Assembly (NCBI GenBank): GCA_019414205.1
Contig: DXML01000020.1
Coordinates: forward strand, 54,063-118,062
Direction: 5' to 3'
Length of the DNA: 64,000 nt
Source: Collinsella sp.
Lineage (GTDB): Bacteria > Actinomycetota > Coriobacteriia > Coriobacteriales > Coriobacteriaceae
Positions 41,311-51,008 of this stretch are shown here, in pieces. Every line of letters starts with the position of its first letter. Within the stretch, counting starts at the first letter, position 1. A program made the position numbers and the translations under genes. The notes beneath the pieces are model-generated. The model saw nothing but the letters and a program-made list of their open reading frames with translations, did no database searches and was not told the origin of the DNA.

Positions 41311-42033
41311 TTACTTAAGGTAGCCGTCGGCACGAAGCTTCTTGAGATCGGAATCTTTGACCTCGCAACCGGCGGGCAGCACCATGAACACGCGGTCGCC
41401 TACCTCCTTGACCGTGGCGCCCAGACCGCAGGCAAAGCCGTAAGAGAAGTCCAAGACGCGCTTGGCAACTTCGGTGCGTACGCCCACAAAAATCAGTGCG
41501 ACAGGCTGCTTGGTGCGAACGCGGCGCACCACGGTCTCCACGTCGTCATAGCTCTCGGGGCGCAGGACATAGGCCGGCAGCTGCGGCGTGGCGTTGATGA
41601 TATTGCTCGCATAGGCCGAGGCATCGCTCGGTGCAGGCGCGGGTGCAGCGGCGGCACGGGCGCGGGTGTTCTCGGCGTAGCTCGACGGCGTGTCATAGGC
41701 ACCAGGACGATAACCGCTCGCAACGCTGTCCTGCGAGCGCGAAGGCGGGTTATACGTCGTGGCATGGCGGGAGTCATCGCCGACCAGCTGACCGGAGCGC
41801 GTATACACGGCAACCGACTCAGCTTCACCGCGGCGCGTCTGACCAAGCAGGCCGTTGCTCGGCTCGTCTTGGGTGTAGAAGCCCTCGCCCGAAGCACCGC
41901 TGTAGCCGTTGCCCTGATAACTATCGTCATAGCCGTCATCGTAGCCGTAGTCGTCGTCCTGGCCATAACCCTGGTCGTAACCCTGCTGGCCGCCCAGGTG
42001 CATCTTATTTTTAATCTCGTCAAGGAAGCCCAT
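41311..42033 (-). CDS. sepF: SepF-type cell division protein
   Basis: 240 aa. N-terminal amphipathic, membrane-binding segment MGFLDEIKNKMHLG, then about 110 residues of Gly/Tyr/Asp/Ser-rich linker (repeated GYDxGY-like stretches), and the SepF domain from about residue 145: AYVLRPESYDDVETVVRRVRTKQPVALIFVGVRTEVAKRVLDFSYGFACGLGATVKEVGDRVFMVLPAGCEV. It anchors FtsZ filaments to the membrane, which matters here because ftsA is absent. The linker is longer than in most SepF proteins (about 150-200 aa total). The ATG at 42033 lies after AGAGGACACAACC. Adjacent to yggS and yggT. Confidence 0.93.
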   Translation of the reverse strand: MGFLDEIKNKMHLGGQQGYDQGYGQDDDYGYDDGYDDSYQGNGYSGASGEGFYTQDEPSNGLLGQTRRGEAESVAVYTRSGQLVGDDSRHATTYNPPSRSQDSVASGYRPGAYDTPSSYAENTRARAAAAPAPAPSDASAYASNIINATPQLPAYVLRPESYDDVETVVRRVRTKQPVALIFVGVRTEVAKRVLDFSYGFACGLGATVKEVGDRVFMVLPAGCEVKDSDLKKLRADGYLK

Positions 42034-42093
42034 GGTTGTGTCCTCTCGCGGTTTAGTGCAGGCGCCCCGATAATCAGTGCGCACTTCAGAGCC

Positions 42094-42831
42094 TTATTTT
42101 ACTGCAAACTCCGGGCTAAATACTACCCTGCCCAGGCGAACGAGCGTAGAGCCCTCCTCAAGGGCAGGCTCAAAGTCCTCGCTCATGCCGCAGGAAAGCT
42201 CAGGCAGGTTCAAATCGGGATGCGCCGCCTCCAGCTCATCCCTCAGCTCACGAAGCCCCGCAAAGGCGCGGCGTGCCACATCCTTATTCCCCCGGGGCGC
42301 CATAGTCATAAGCCCCTGTACGCAAATTCCCTCAAGTTCCGCAAGCTCACCCGCGGCGGCGCGAATCTCATCGGGCGAAAAGCCTCCCTTCGACTCCTCA
42401 CCACTCACATTGACCTCAATGAGCACACGCTGGGGGCCGGCGAGCTCGCCTGCCTCAATCTTGCGGACAGCACGGCTCGAGATCGCCTGCGCCAGATGCA
42501 GCGAACCCACCGAGTGAATCAGCTCGGCTGAGCCCAGCACCGCATTGATCTTATTGGTCTGCAGGTTGCCGATCATATCGAAGCGCACCTCGGGCAGCTC
42601 CGGATGCTCCGCCAGACCCGTGAGCTTGCGAACCAGCTCCTGCGGGCGGTTCTCGGCAAAATGGCGATACCCCGCCTGGATGGCAGCAACAGTCTCATCG
42701 ACACCAACGGTCTTGGACACGGCAATGAGGCGCGCGGCGTCGTGGGGGCGGCCCGCGCGATCGAGCACCGCATAAAAACGTTCCAGAATCTGCTCGCGGC
42801 GAGCGCGCATCAAATCCAAATAGTTATCCAT
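42094..42831 (-). CDS. yggS: YggS/PLPBP family pyridoxal phosphate homeostasis protein
   Basis: 245 aa alanine-racemase-like barrel. The PLP lysine lies in RLIAVSKTVGVDETVAAI (near residue 40), followed by HFAENRPQELVRKL, RFDMIGNLQTNKINAVL, IEVNVSGEESKGGFSPDE, LMTMAPRGN and LSCGMSEDFEPALEEGSTLVRLGR, all typical. It keeps free PLP in balance and has no clear catalytic role. The ATG at 42831 is preceded by GGAGG. The yggS-sepF-yggT-divIVA order is shared by many Gram-positives. Confidence 0.94.
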   Translation of the reverse strand: MDNYLDLMRARREQILERFYAVLDRAGRPHDAARLIAVSKTVGVDETVAAIQAGYRHFAENRPQELVRKLTGLAEHPELPEVRFDMIGNLQTNKINAVLGSAELIHSVGSLHLAQAISSRAVRKIEAGELAGPQRVLIEVNVSGEESKGGFSPDEIRAAAGELAELEGICVQGLMTMAPRGNKDVARRAFAGLRELRDELEAAHPDLNLPELSCGMSEDFEPALEEGSTLVRLGRVVFSPEFAVK

Positions 42832-42874
42832 TGCCAATCGCCTCCGCTGACAGCCAAACAAGTAGTCCCATGCT

Positions 42875-42913
42875 AACGCAAGAGCGCGGCCCCGCATGTG
42901 CAAGGCCGCGCTC
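42875..42913 (-). terminator. Terminator-like hairpin between phoU and yggS
   Basis: Minus-strand stem GAGCGCGGCC / GGCCGCGCTC (10 bp, 42882-42913) followed by TTGCGTT. The T-tract is weak, so read-through to yggS is possible. Confidence 0.6.
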
Positions 42914-42950
42914 ACTTAGGTATTTACAATCTTTCGACGAACGGGGCTAC

Positions 42951-43808
42951 TTACTCCTCGTCGTCCTCGCCATCGTCCTCGTCCTCAAGATGATCGAGCA
43001 GGTAGCGAAGACCCTCGCTGACCTCGTTGGCGGGCACCTTGGCAACGTAGCGCGCGTCGACGGCGGGCCTCATGATAACACCCTCGCCCGAAGGCACGCG
43101 CATGCTCTCGAGCTCATCCTCGTCCACACGGGCGATATCGCCGGCGTTCATACGCTGACCAGTCAACAGGAAGGTCAGACGGCAAGCGGCATCGATGGAA
43201 ATCGAAGCGATGCGATCGAGGTAGCGCGAAACCATGATGGCGCGGCGCAGGTCGTCATAGTTGCTGTCGTCGTCCATAAAGTCGCCCGTATCCATACGGT
43301 TAAAGGTGCGGAAGAACTTCTCGTAGGCAGCGTGCACTGGCTCGTCCTCGACGGCCAGGTTGCAGATGATGGACATATCATTGGTGACGAGCGCAGAAAG
43401 CGAAGAGCCCAGCACCTGGTAGACGGCCTCAGCCTCGGCCTCAACCGTGCCGACAAGCTCCTTGGGCAGCGAGATGTCGGCCTTGATCATATGACGCGTG
43501 GCACGGCAGATCTGACGGACCTTATCGGTCATGCGCTGCAGGTTAAAGTCGACGTAGATGATCGTCTGAAGCAGGCGGAAGTCGGAGGCGACCGGTGACT
43601 GCGTGGCGATCAGGTTGTAGCAGACGGCCTCCAGGTTGGCGCAGCGCGCGTCAATCGAAAGCGTGCGCTTCTTGGTCTTGGTGGCGAGCTTGCGGTCGTC
43701 GGTCACATAGGCCTTCACGGCATCGTGGAGGGCTAGATCGACGGCCTCATAGATGCTCAGCATCTCGTGACGGGCCTCGACGAGCTGACGGGAAAACAGT
43801 TTGCGCAT
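42951..43808 (-). CDS. phoU: Phosphate transport regulator PhoU
   Basis: 285 aa, a two-domain helical bundle. Domain 1 starts MRKLFSRQLVEARHEMLSIYEAVDLALHDAVKAY with a PhoU helix repeat (LEAVCYNLIATQSPVASDFRLLQTIIYVDFNLQRMTD). Domain 2 holds NLAVEDEPVHAAYEKFFRTF and DDLRRAIMVSRYLDRIASISIDAACRLTFLLTGQ, where DRIAS-like residues bind metal. It lowers Pst activity when phosphate is plentiful. An extra C-terminal stretch of about 65 residues ends in a run of Asp/Glu (EDEDDGEDDEE), beyond the usual end near residue 220. It follows pstB by 92 bp with no terminator between. Confidence 0.9.
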   Translation of the reverse strand: MRKLFSRQLVEARHEMLSIYEAVDLALHDAVKAYVTDDRKLATKTKKRTLSIDARCANLEAVCYNLIATQSPVASDFRLLQTIIYVDFNLQRMTDKVRQICRATRHMIKADISLPKELVGTVEAEAEAVYQVLGSSLSALVTNDMSIICNLAVEDEPVHAAYEKFFRTFNRMDTGDFMDDDSNYDDLRRAIMVSRYLDRIASISIDAACRLTFLLTGQRMNAGDIARVDEDELESMRVPSGEGVIMRPAVDARYVAKVPANEVSEGLRYLLDHLEDEDDGEDDEE

Positions 43809-43900
43809 GGTTCACTCCAATCAGTTGGGTGCGGTCATGCCGCCCGCACAGTGAATACGCACCGGACTAGGTCCGATCGGCTTGGGACTAGTCGCACCGA

Positions 43901-44704
<804 letters not shown>

Positions 44705-44716
44705 GGGACTCCTTAA

Positions 44717-45622
44717 CTAGCGACGCTTGCGCGACAGGAAGCGCGCAAACAGGTTGAAGGCCAGAATGATCACCATCAGCAAGAGCGCGGTGCCGTAGGC
44801 TGCGTTCATGTTGATGCCATCGTTGGCAAGCAGGTACAGGTGAACCGTCATGGGGCGGCCGGAATCGAGCGGCGAAATAGGTAGATTGATGGCTTGGCCC
44901 ATGGTGTAGAGCACCACCGCGGTCTCGCCAATGGCGCGGCCGATGGCGAGGACGATGCCCGTGGCAATACGGCCAAAGGCAGAAGGAAGCACAATCTTGG
45001 AGACAACCTGCCACTTGGTGGCGCCCAGGCCGTACGCGCCCCAACGGATATAGCGCGGGACGGCGCGAATGGCCTCTTCGGTGGTGCGCATGACGATGGG
45101 AAGCATCAAGAGCGCGAGCGCCAGAGCGGCCGAGACCATCGAAAGGCCCAGGCCCATGGCCTCGACAAACAAGGCGTAGCCAAACAGGCCCATAACGATG
45201 GAGGGCACCGAGGCCAAAGCGTCAGCAGCGTAGCGAATGAGCTCGACGACCTTGCCCTGCTTGGCGTACTCGGCCAGATAGACGGCTGCCAGCACAGCAA
45301 TCGGCGTGCAGATAAGCATGGCGAGCGCCGTCACATAGACGGTCGAGACGATCGTGGGCCAAATTCCGCCCTCGGCGTTGACGCCCTGGGGCCAACCGAA
45401 GATAAAGTCGAGCGAGATATGCGGCAGGCCGTTAATGACCACATAGGCAATGATAGCGACAAGCACCAGCGTGGTGATGTATGCCGCGGCACGGAACACG
45501 CCAAGCATGATCTTGTTGGACAGGTCCTTGTTGATGCGGCCCTTCTTGCCATGGGAAAGGGCACGCTTGATGCGCTCGCGCGACGAGGTCGTATCGACCG
45601 TCGTGTCAACGGAATCGGACAT
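44717..45622 (-). CDS. pstA: Phosphate ABC transporter permease PstA
   Basis: 301 aa, six helices after a hydrophilic N-terminus of about 40 residues (MSDSVDTTVDTTSSRERIKRALSHGKKGRIN). The EAA-like loop is RYIRWGAYGLGATKWQVVSKIVLPSA, followed by GRIATGIVLAIGRAIGETAVVLYTMG, both characteristic of PstA. Together with PstC it forms the phosphate channel. The start ATG at 45622 has GAGGGGG upstream. The gap to pstC is 3 bp. Confidence 0.95.
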   Translation of the reverse strand: MSDSVDTTVDTTSSRERIKRALSHGKKGRINKDLSNKIMLGVFRAAAYITTLVLVAIIAYVVINGLPHISLDFIFGWPQGVNAEGGIWPTIVSTVYVTALAMLICTPIAVLAAVYLAEYAKQGKVVELIRYAADALASVPSIVMGLFGYALFVEAMGLGLSMVSAALALALLMLPIVMRTTEEAIRAVPRYIRWGAYGLGATKWQVVSKIVLPSAFGRIATGIVLAIGRAIGETAVVLYTMGQAINLPISPLDSGRPMTVHLYLLANDGINMNAAYGTALLLMVIILAFNLFARFLSRKRR

Positions 45623-45625
45623 AGC

Positions 45626-46552
45626 CTACCCCCTCTTCTTCTTGGAAATCAGACGGACGATGCCCACCAGCGTGGCGGAGATGATAAACAGGACCACGCC
45701 CATGCCGAACAGCGCCGAGCGGTGCAGACCCGAGGAATAGCTCATGTCGAGCGCGATCTGGCTCGTGAGCGTCGAGATGGGGCTCGCAATGCTGTCGGGA
45801 ATAACCGGGGCGTTACCCACGACCATGAGCACGGCCATGGTCTCGCCGATGGCACGGCCCATACCCAGCACGATGGCATCCACGATACCCAGCTTGGCGG
45901 CAGGTAGCACGACCTTATAGATGGTCTGCCACTTAGTAGCACCCATGGCATACGATGCCTCGCGAATACCCATGGGAATGGAATTGAGGGCATCGATGGT
46001 GAGCGTGGTGATGGTAGGGACGATCATGATGGCAAGCACGAACCACGCCGTCAGCGCACCAAAACCAAGACCACCGGTCAGTTGCGCGATAAACGGACGG
46101 ATGATGATCATGCCAAAGAAGCCATAGATGATAGAAGGGATGCCGGCCAACAGGTCAACGGCAGGGCTGATGAGCTTGCGCACGCGCTTGCTGGCGATCT
46201 CGACCAGATACACGGCCGTGCCCACGCCTAGGGGCACACCCATGGCGAGCGCACCGACGGTCACCAGACCCGAGCCGGCAAGCAGCGACACGATGCCGTA
46301 GTGGCCCTCAGAGGGCGCCCACGTAAAGCTAAAGAAGTCCGCCAGACCGATGTCGGTAAAGACGGGCAGCGCCGAGTACGTGGTAAAGACAAAAATCAGG
46401 ATGACGGTAACAACCGCCAAGAACGCGCAGGCAAAGAAAATCCACTGCAGCGCCTTCTCCTTGATATAGGTGCTGCGCGATACGAGCGCCAGCTCGCGCT
46501 TCTTGGGCGCCTGAGCATTCTGCTCAGTCTGGGAGTTTTCCTGTGCTTCCAT
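45626..46552 (-). CDS. pstC: Phosphate ABC transporter permease PstC
   Basis: 308 aa permease. After a 30-residue cytoplasmic start come six helices, with the EAA-like loop SIPMGIREASYAMGATKWQTIYKVVLPAAKLGIVDAIVLGMGRAIGETMAVLMVVGN and the PstC-type GLADFFSFTWAPSEGHYGIVSLLAGSGLV region between helices 1 and 2. I chose the ATG at 46552 because GGGGAG lies 8 bases upstream; a GTG three codons earlier touches the ribosome site. It begins one base after the pstS stop, which indicates coupled translation. Confidence 0.95.
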   Translation of the reverse strand: MEAQENSQTEQNAQAPKKRELALVSRSTYIKEKALQWIFFACAFLAVVTVILIFVFTTYSALPVFTDIGLADFFSFTWAPSEGHYGIVSLLAGSGLVTVGALAMGVPLGVGTAVYLVEIASKRVRKLISPAVDLLAGIPSIIYGFFGMIIIRPFIAQLTGGLGFGALTAWFVLAIMIVPTITTLTIDALNSIPMGIREASYAMGATKWQTIYKVVLPAAKLGIVDAIVLGMGRAIGETMAVLMVVGNAPVIPDSIASPISTLTSQIALDMSYSSGLHRSALFGMGVVLFIISATLVGIVRLISKKKRG

Positions 46553-46553
46553 G

Positions 46554-47390
46554 CTACTCACTCCCCTTCTCGTCGTTGGTGACGGGAATAAAGCCCGCCT
46601 CGCGAATCTGCTTGTCCATCTTTTCGGACGTCACGTAGTCGATGTAATCCTGCGCCTGCTGCGAAGGCGCACCCTTCACAAAGAAGTAAAGGTCGCGCGA
46701 GATGGGATAGCCGCCACTCGCGACCGTCTTCTCGGACGCCTCAACATGATTGACCGAGACGGCCTTGACCGAGGTCTTGGCGTTGAGGCTATCGACGAAG
46801 CCCAGCGAAATGTAGCCGATAGCCCCGCGCGAACGAGATACCACGTCGCGCACCTGGCCCGTGCCCGAAAGAACGGCGGAGCGGCGATCGAACGGGGTGC
46901 CGTCCATCACGATGGTGCGGAAGGCTTCACGCGTGCCAGACGCCTCATCTCGGTTGATAACCTGAATCCTCAGGTCCTCGCCACCGACTTCTTTCCAGTT
47001 GGTGATCTTGCCGGCATAGATATCGCGGAGCTGCTCGGTCGAGAGGTTATCGACGGGGTTGTCTTCGTTCACGATGACCGCGATACCGTCGTGGGCAATG
47101 ACGATGGGAGTCAGGCCCAGATCCTGTTCGTCGGCATTGAGTCCACGGGAGGAGCTGGCGATATCGGCCGTGCCAGCGCTGACGGCTTCGATGCCAGCGG
47201 AAGAGCCCAAACCGGAAACGAGCACGTCGATGCCGGTCTCCTCCTTAAAGCCCTCTGCCGCAATTTCGGCGATAGGAAGGCAGGTCGTGGAGCCGGCCAC
47301 GGTAATGGAAGAGGTAGAAGATCCCGAAGAACAGGCGCACAGCGTAAGCGTAAGCACAGCGGCGCTCAGGACCGATACGATCTTTCTCAT
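46554..47390 (-). CDS. pstS: Phosphate-binding lipoprotein PstS
   Basis: 278 aa. Signal peptide MRKIVSVLSAAVLTLTLCACSSG with lipobox LCAC, a Ser-rich linker, then the binding fold: ITVAGSTTCLPIAEIAAEGFKEETGIDV (phosphate-binding GSTT), LGSSAGIEAVSAGTADIASSSRGLNADE, and NRDEASGTREAFRTIVM (the second binding loop SGTR). It captures phosphate outside the membrane. The ATG (47390) overlaps the stop of pgeF by 4 bp (ATGA type), so its translation is coupled to pgeF; no separate Pho box is visible. Confidence 0.95.
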   Translation of the reverse strand: MRKIVSVLSAAVLTLTLCACSSGSSTSSITVAGSTTCLPIAEIAAEGFKEETGIDVLVSGLGSSAGIEAVSAGTADIASSSRGLNADEQDLGLTPIVIAHDGIAVIVNEDNPVDNLSTEQLRDIYAGKITNWKEVGGEDLRIQVINRDEASGTREAFRTIVMDGTPFDRRSAVLSGTGQVRDVVSRSRGAIGYISLGFVDSLNAKTSVKAVSVNHVEASEKTVASGGYPISRDLYFFVKGAPSQQAQDYIDYVTSEKMDKQIREAGFIPVTNDEKGSE

Positions 47391-48187
47391 AGCATCACGC
47401 CGATCGCAGCATGGCGCCCACAGGTGCCGTCCTCGTTACGGTAGGAATAAAAGCGGTCGTTCTGACGCACAGTCGAAAGCTGGGTATCCACGATATTATC
47501 CGCGTCCACACCGGCATCTACCAGCGCCTCACAAATGGCAGCGGAAAGATCGAGCATGCGAGAGGCACTCGCATCGATGCAAGAGAACTCGACGGCAAAG
47601 CGATCCATGAGTTCCTGGGATACCTCATATTCGTCAGCCAAGATATGGGGGCCGATATAGGCGGAAACGTCGCTCGCATCGCAGCCGGCAGCATCGCAAA
47701 GCGCCTGGCACGCCTTGGCAGAAATACGTGCAATCGTGCCCTTCCAACCGGAGTGCACCACGGCAAATCCGCCAGGGGCCACCAGCACCACGGGAACGCA
47801 GTCGGCAAAGCAGAGCAGCACGGGCACGTCATGGGCCGTACAGACGATGGCATCGCAGCCCTCGGCAATCTGCTCGCGAACAGCCTCAAGATCGTCGGCG
47901 CCGTTCGAAGTCACCGTAACGATATGGTCACCATGTACCTGATTGGGCACGAGCAGATTATGCTCGCACTCAGTGGCGCCCATAGCTTCGAGCGCTCGAC
48001 GACGATTTTCTTGAACAGCAAAGGGGTCATCGCCTACATGCGAGCCCAGGTTGAGCGAGGAGTACGCATCTTCAGAAACGCCACCGGTGCGCTCGGTAAA
48101 GGCAAAGCGGACATCGGATGTCGCGCCCTCCACCAACGTAACTCCATCATGGTCGACACGCGAAACGTTGTCCGCACGTGCTGCCAT
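47387..48187 (-). CDS. pgeF: PgeF (YfiH/laccase-domain) purine nucleoside or peptidoglycan-editing family protein
   Basis: 266 aa protein of the DUF152/YfiH family. Metal and active-site residues are recognisable: FAFTERTGGVSEDAYSSLNLG near the start, PNQVHGDHIVTV with His, CDAIVCTAHDVPVLLCFADCVPVVL with the conserved Cys and Asp, and AVVHSGWKGTIARI with His in HSGWKG; FYSYRNEDGTCGRHAA ends the fold. Members have been described as peptidoglycan editing (PgeF), adenosine deaminase/phosphorylase and polyphenol oxidase enzymes; which role applies is open. It follows ftsZ, as in many actinobacteria. The ATG at 48187 has AGGAGG upstream. Confidence 0.9.
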   Translation of the reverse strand: MAARADNVSRVDHDGVTLVEGATSDVRFAFTERTGGVSEDAYSSLNLGSHVGDDPFAVQENRRRALEAMGATECEHNLLVPNQVHGDHIVTVTSNGADDLEAVREQIAEGCDAIVCTAHDVPVLLCFADCVPVVLVAPGGFAVVHSGWKGTIARISAKACQALCDAAGCDASDVSAYIGPHILADEYEVSQELMDRFAVEFSCIDASASRMLDLSAAICEALVDAGVDADNIVDTQLSTVRQNDRFYSYRNEDGTCGRHAAIGVML

Positions 48188-48337
48188 ACTAAAGCCTCCT
48201 AATAACACAAGTACCGCGGCGTCGCCGCGCAGTCCGCGTTTATACGGCTGTCATACTTCCTTAAAAGGATACCCGCAGCGGTAGGGACCAAACGTAAAGG
48301 GAACGTAAGGAGATTGGAGGCTTTCGTTTACAAACGA

Positions 48338-48375
48338 GAAACAAAACGGGGTGCATCCAAATGGACACACCCCGT
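48338..48375 (-). terminator. Intrinsic terminator after ftsZ
   Basis: Minus-strand stem CGGGGTG-TGTCC...GGATGCACCCCG, followed by TTTTGTTT. It separates ftsZ from the pgeF-pst unit downstream. Confidence 0.88.
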
Positions 48376-48397
48376 GCAGGTCGTTGAGAAAAACGAA

Positions 48398-49552
48398 CTA
48401 GAAGCTACCGCGCTTCAGGAAGTCGGGAAGCTCGAACTGGTCGTTGCCAAAGTTGGGCAGCTCGGTACCACCGACGTTGCGGGTCGGAGCGGCCTGAGCC
48501 GGGCTGGCAGCCGGAGCGGTGCGCTGCGGCTCAGCGGAGGCAGCGGCCTTGCTCTGAGACTGCTGAGCAGCAAAGAGCTCATCCTGACGGTTGACGTTGG
48601 AGTCGGAGAAGCCCGTAGCGATGACGGTGATACGCACCTGATCGCCCAGGGACTCGTCGACAACGGTACCGAAGATGATGTTGGCCTCGGGGTCGACGGC
48701 GTTGGCGACAACGTCGGCGGCGTCGCTGATCTCCTGGATGCCCAGGTCCTTGGAACCGGCGATGGAGAGCAGCACGCGCGTGGCACCATCGATGGAGCTC
48801 TCGAGCAGCGGGCTGGAGATGGCCTGCTGGGCAGCGTCGACGGCACGAGTATCCCCAGAAGAGGTACCGATACCCATCATGGCGGTACCGGCCTGCTTCA
48901 TGATGGTCTTAACATCGGCGAAGTCCAGGTTGATGATACCGGGGACGGTGATGAGGTCGGTGATGCCCTGGGTGCCCTGGGAAAGGACGCCATCGGCAAT
49001 CGCGAAGGCCTCGAGCATGGTGGTCTTCTTCTCGGCGATGTCGAGCAGCTTATCGTTAGGGATGACGATCATGGTGTCGACGCAATCGGAGAGGGTCTTG
49101 ATGCCCTCCTCGGCGCTCTTCTTGCGCTTGCGGCCCTCGAAGGTGAAGGGCTTGGTCACGACGGCGACGGTCAGTGCGCCGACCTCGTTCATCGCGATAT
49201 CGGCAACGATGGGAGCAGCGCCGGTACCGGTGCCACCGCCCTCACCGCAGGTGATAAACACCATGTCGGCGCCAGCAAGCGCCTCGGCAATGTCGTCGCG
49301 GGACTCATCGGCAGCCTTGCGGCCAACCTCGGGGTTGGCGCCGGCGCCCAGGCCGCGGGTAAGGTCGGTGCCGATGTGCACCTTGATATCGGCATCAGAG
49401 ATCGCGAGTGCCTGAGCATCGGTGTTGATGGCAACAAACTCGACGCCGCGGATACCCTCTTCGATCATTCGATTGACCGCGTTGGTACCGCCGCCGCCGA
49501 CGCCGACCACCTTAATGACGGCAAGGTAGTTGTTGATCTCTGTCTCGTGCAT
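48398..49552 (-). CDS. ftsZ: Cell division GTPase FtsZ
   Basis: 384 aa tubulin homologue that forms the Z ring. IKVVGVGGGGTNAVNRM is the first nucleotide loop, GEGGGTGTGAAPIVADIA the tubulin signature with its GGGTGTG, and NLDFADVKTIMKQAGTAMMGIGT the T7 loop. After a linker of about 60 residues rich in Ala, Pro and Gln, the conserved C-terminal tail ELPDFLKRGSF (binding site for SepF and other partners) is present. The ATG at 49552 follows GGAGGACCGAC. The linker is short relative to some actinobacteria. ftsA is not next to it. Confidence 0.97.
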   Translation of the reverse strand: MHETEINNYLAVIKVVGVGGGGTNAVNRMIEEGIRGVEFVAINTDAQALAISDADIKVHIGTDLTRGLGAGANPEVGRKAADESRDDIAEALAGADMVFITCGEGGGTGTGAAPIVADIAMNEVGALTVAVVTKPFTFEGRKRKKSAEEGIKTLSDCVDTMIVIPNDKLLDIAEKKTTMLEAFAIADGVLSQGTQGITDLITVPGIINLDFADVKTIMKQAGTAMMGIGTSSGDTRAVDAAQQAISSPLLESSIDGATRVLLSIAGSKDLGIQEISDAADVVANAVDPEANIIFGTVVDESLGDQVRITVIATGFSDSNVNRQDELFAAQQSQSKAAASAEPQRTAPAASPAQAAPTRNVGGTELPNFGNDQFELPDFLKRGSF

Positions 49553-49751
49553 GTCGGTCCTCCGAACAAAGGTTATAGCCATAGCATGGGTCGACCCCTG
49601 CGCACATTAACCTTCAGGTTGAAAGTAAATGCAAAGGTAAACCGTATTATGTTTGCACATTATGAACGTATCAGTCAAATAATTGACCGTGAAAACCAAA
49701 CAAACCAGATAAACGGCGTGGTATGGCCCCTCAACAAAGCATCAACCAGCG

Positions 49752-51008
49752 CTACGAGGTCGGAGCATTCCTAAATGTGTAGTTGCCCGGAGAGCGCACA
49801 TTGATATACGTTACGCCCTCTACCTGCGAAAGCAACTTGGTGACTACGCGTTCCTTCTTGGCGATATCGTCCGAATCGCCCAGCGACACCTCAATGCCGT
49901 TATTGAGGTTTGCCGAGATGGCTTCGACCGAAGGCGTGGAAATATCCTTGACTTGTCCCAAGAACTCGCTCGAAAAACCACGCACATAATCCAGGCCGGC
50001 CTTAACGGCTTTGGAGTTCACCGCCTGGCCGGAAACCGGAGCGACATCCGCCGAGACATCAGTCAACAACACCGCGCCATAATGCTTGGCGAGCGCCAGC
50101 GCGGCATCGATTCCGGTCAAGGTATTTGAGCCCTGCCCTGTCGTGATGACGTTGCCCTGGTCGTCCACTTCGACCGACGTCGACAGCGGGGCGATCCAGG
50201 TGTCATCGTCTCCGATAGCCCAGGCAAGGTCGTCGGAGCTGATATACGCAATGGCGATAACTTTACGCTCCGTCGGCGTGATGATAAGCGTATGGGGAAA
50301 CTGGCGCTGGACATCCACGCCCGAAACCCACGGGTTCTGCTTGAGATCCTCGGTAATCTGGTCGGGATCGACGTTAAAAAGCGACGTTCCCTCGGGCAAG
50401 TCGATCAGCTGGATAGCATCGTGCTTCGTCACATGCTCGCTGCCTTGAATCTGAATATCAGTGGCAGTAAACAGTCCAGAGTTGATCACCACGATGGCAA
50501 CGACGACGAGCACGGCCAAGACGGCCAGAACGCCGCCCACGATTTTGCCTTTGCCTGTAACGACAGAAGCGGCGTCTGATGTTTTATTTGCCATCGCTCC
50601 AAGTGAAGATAACGGGTTGAAACCTTTTTTACTCGAAGGCTTCTTGGCGGTAGCCGGCACCGATGTCAGCGAGCGCGGTTTCGATGCGCCCAGCGTGCGA
50701 CCTGGACGCGCCGCTTTAGTTCCCGTCGAGGGCTTGGGAGCTGCCATGGGACGGGCAGGCTTGGCGCCCATAACAGGCTTTGACGTCACAGAGGGACGCG
50801 AGGACTTTTTTGCGGCCGGACGATTACCGAGCTGCGAGCCGACGACCGGACGACTGGTCTGTCGAGCATGCCCGACAGACTTAGAGCGCGCGACGGTATT
50901 GCGTTGAGGTTTGGCAGGCGCGCCGGAACGCCCTCCGGCGCGGCGGAAGGTGGGTTTCGATGCTCTAGAAGCCGAGGAATTTAACTTCCGGTCTGAGCTC
51001 GATGCCAT
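49752..51008 (-). CDS. ftsQ: FtsQ/DivIB cell division protein with a long basic N-terminal tail
   Basis: 418 aa. Residues 1-155 are a low-complexity tail rich in Arg, Lys, Pro, Ser and Ala, cytoplasmic by topology. One membrane helix lies at about 157-176 (IVGGVLAVLAVLVVVAIVVI). The POTRA domain follows (TATDIQIQGSEHVTKHDAIQLIDLPEGTSLFNVDPDQITEDLKQNPWVSGVDVQRQFPHTLIITPTERKVIA), then the beta domain. It links FtsB/FtsL to the divisome. Usual FtsQ/DivIB N-tails are about 30-80 residues. The ATG at 51008 lies behind GAGGGAGGCGT. It overlaps the end of murB by 44 bp. Confidence 0.9.
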   Translation of the reverse strand: MASSSDRKLNSSASRASKPTFRRAGGRSGAPAKPQRNTVARSKSVGHARQTSRPVVGSQLGNRPAAKKSSRPSVTSKPVMGAKPARPMAAPKPSTGTKAARPGRTLGASKPRSLTSVPATAKKPSSKKGFNPLSSLGAMANKTSDAASVVTGKGKIVGGVLAVLAVLVVVAIVVINSGLFTATDIQIQGSEHVTKHDAIQLIDLPEGTSLFNVDPDQITEDLKQNPWVSGVDVQRQFPHTLIITPTERKVIAIAYISSDDLAWAIGDDDTWIAPLSTSVEVDDQGNVITTGQGSNTLTGIDAALALAKHYGAVLLTDVSADVAPVSGQAVNSKAVKAGLDYVRGFSSEFLGQVKDISTPSVEAISANLNNGIEVSLGDSDDIAKKERVVTKLLSQVEGVTYINVRSPGNYTFRNAPTS

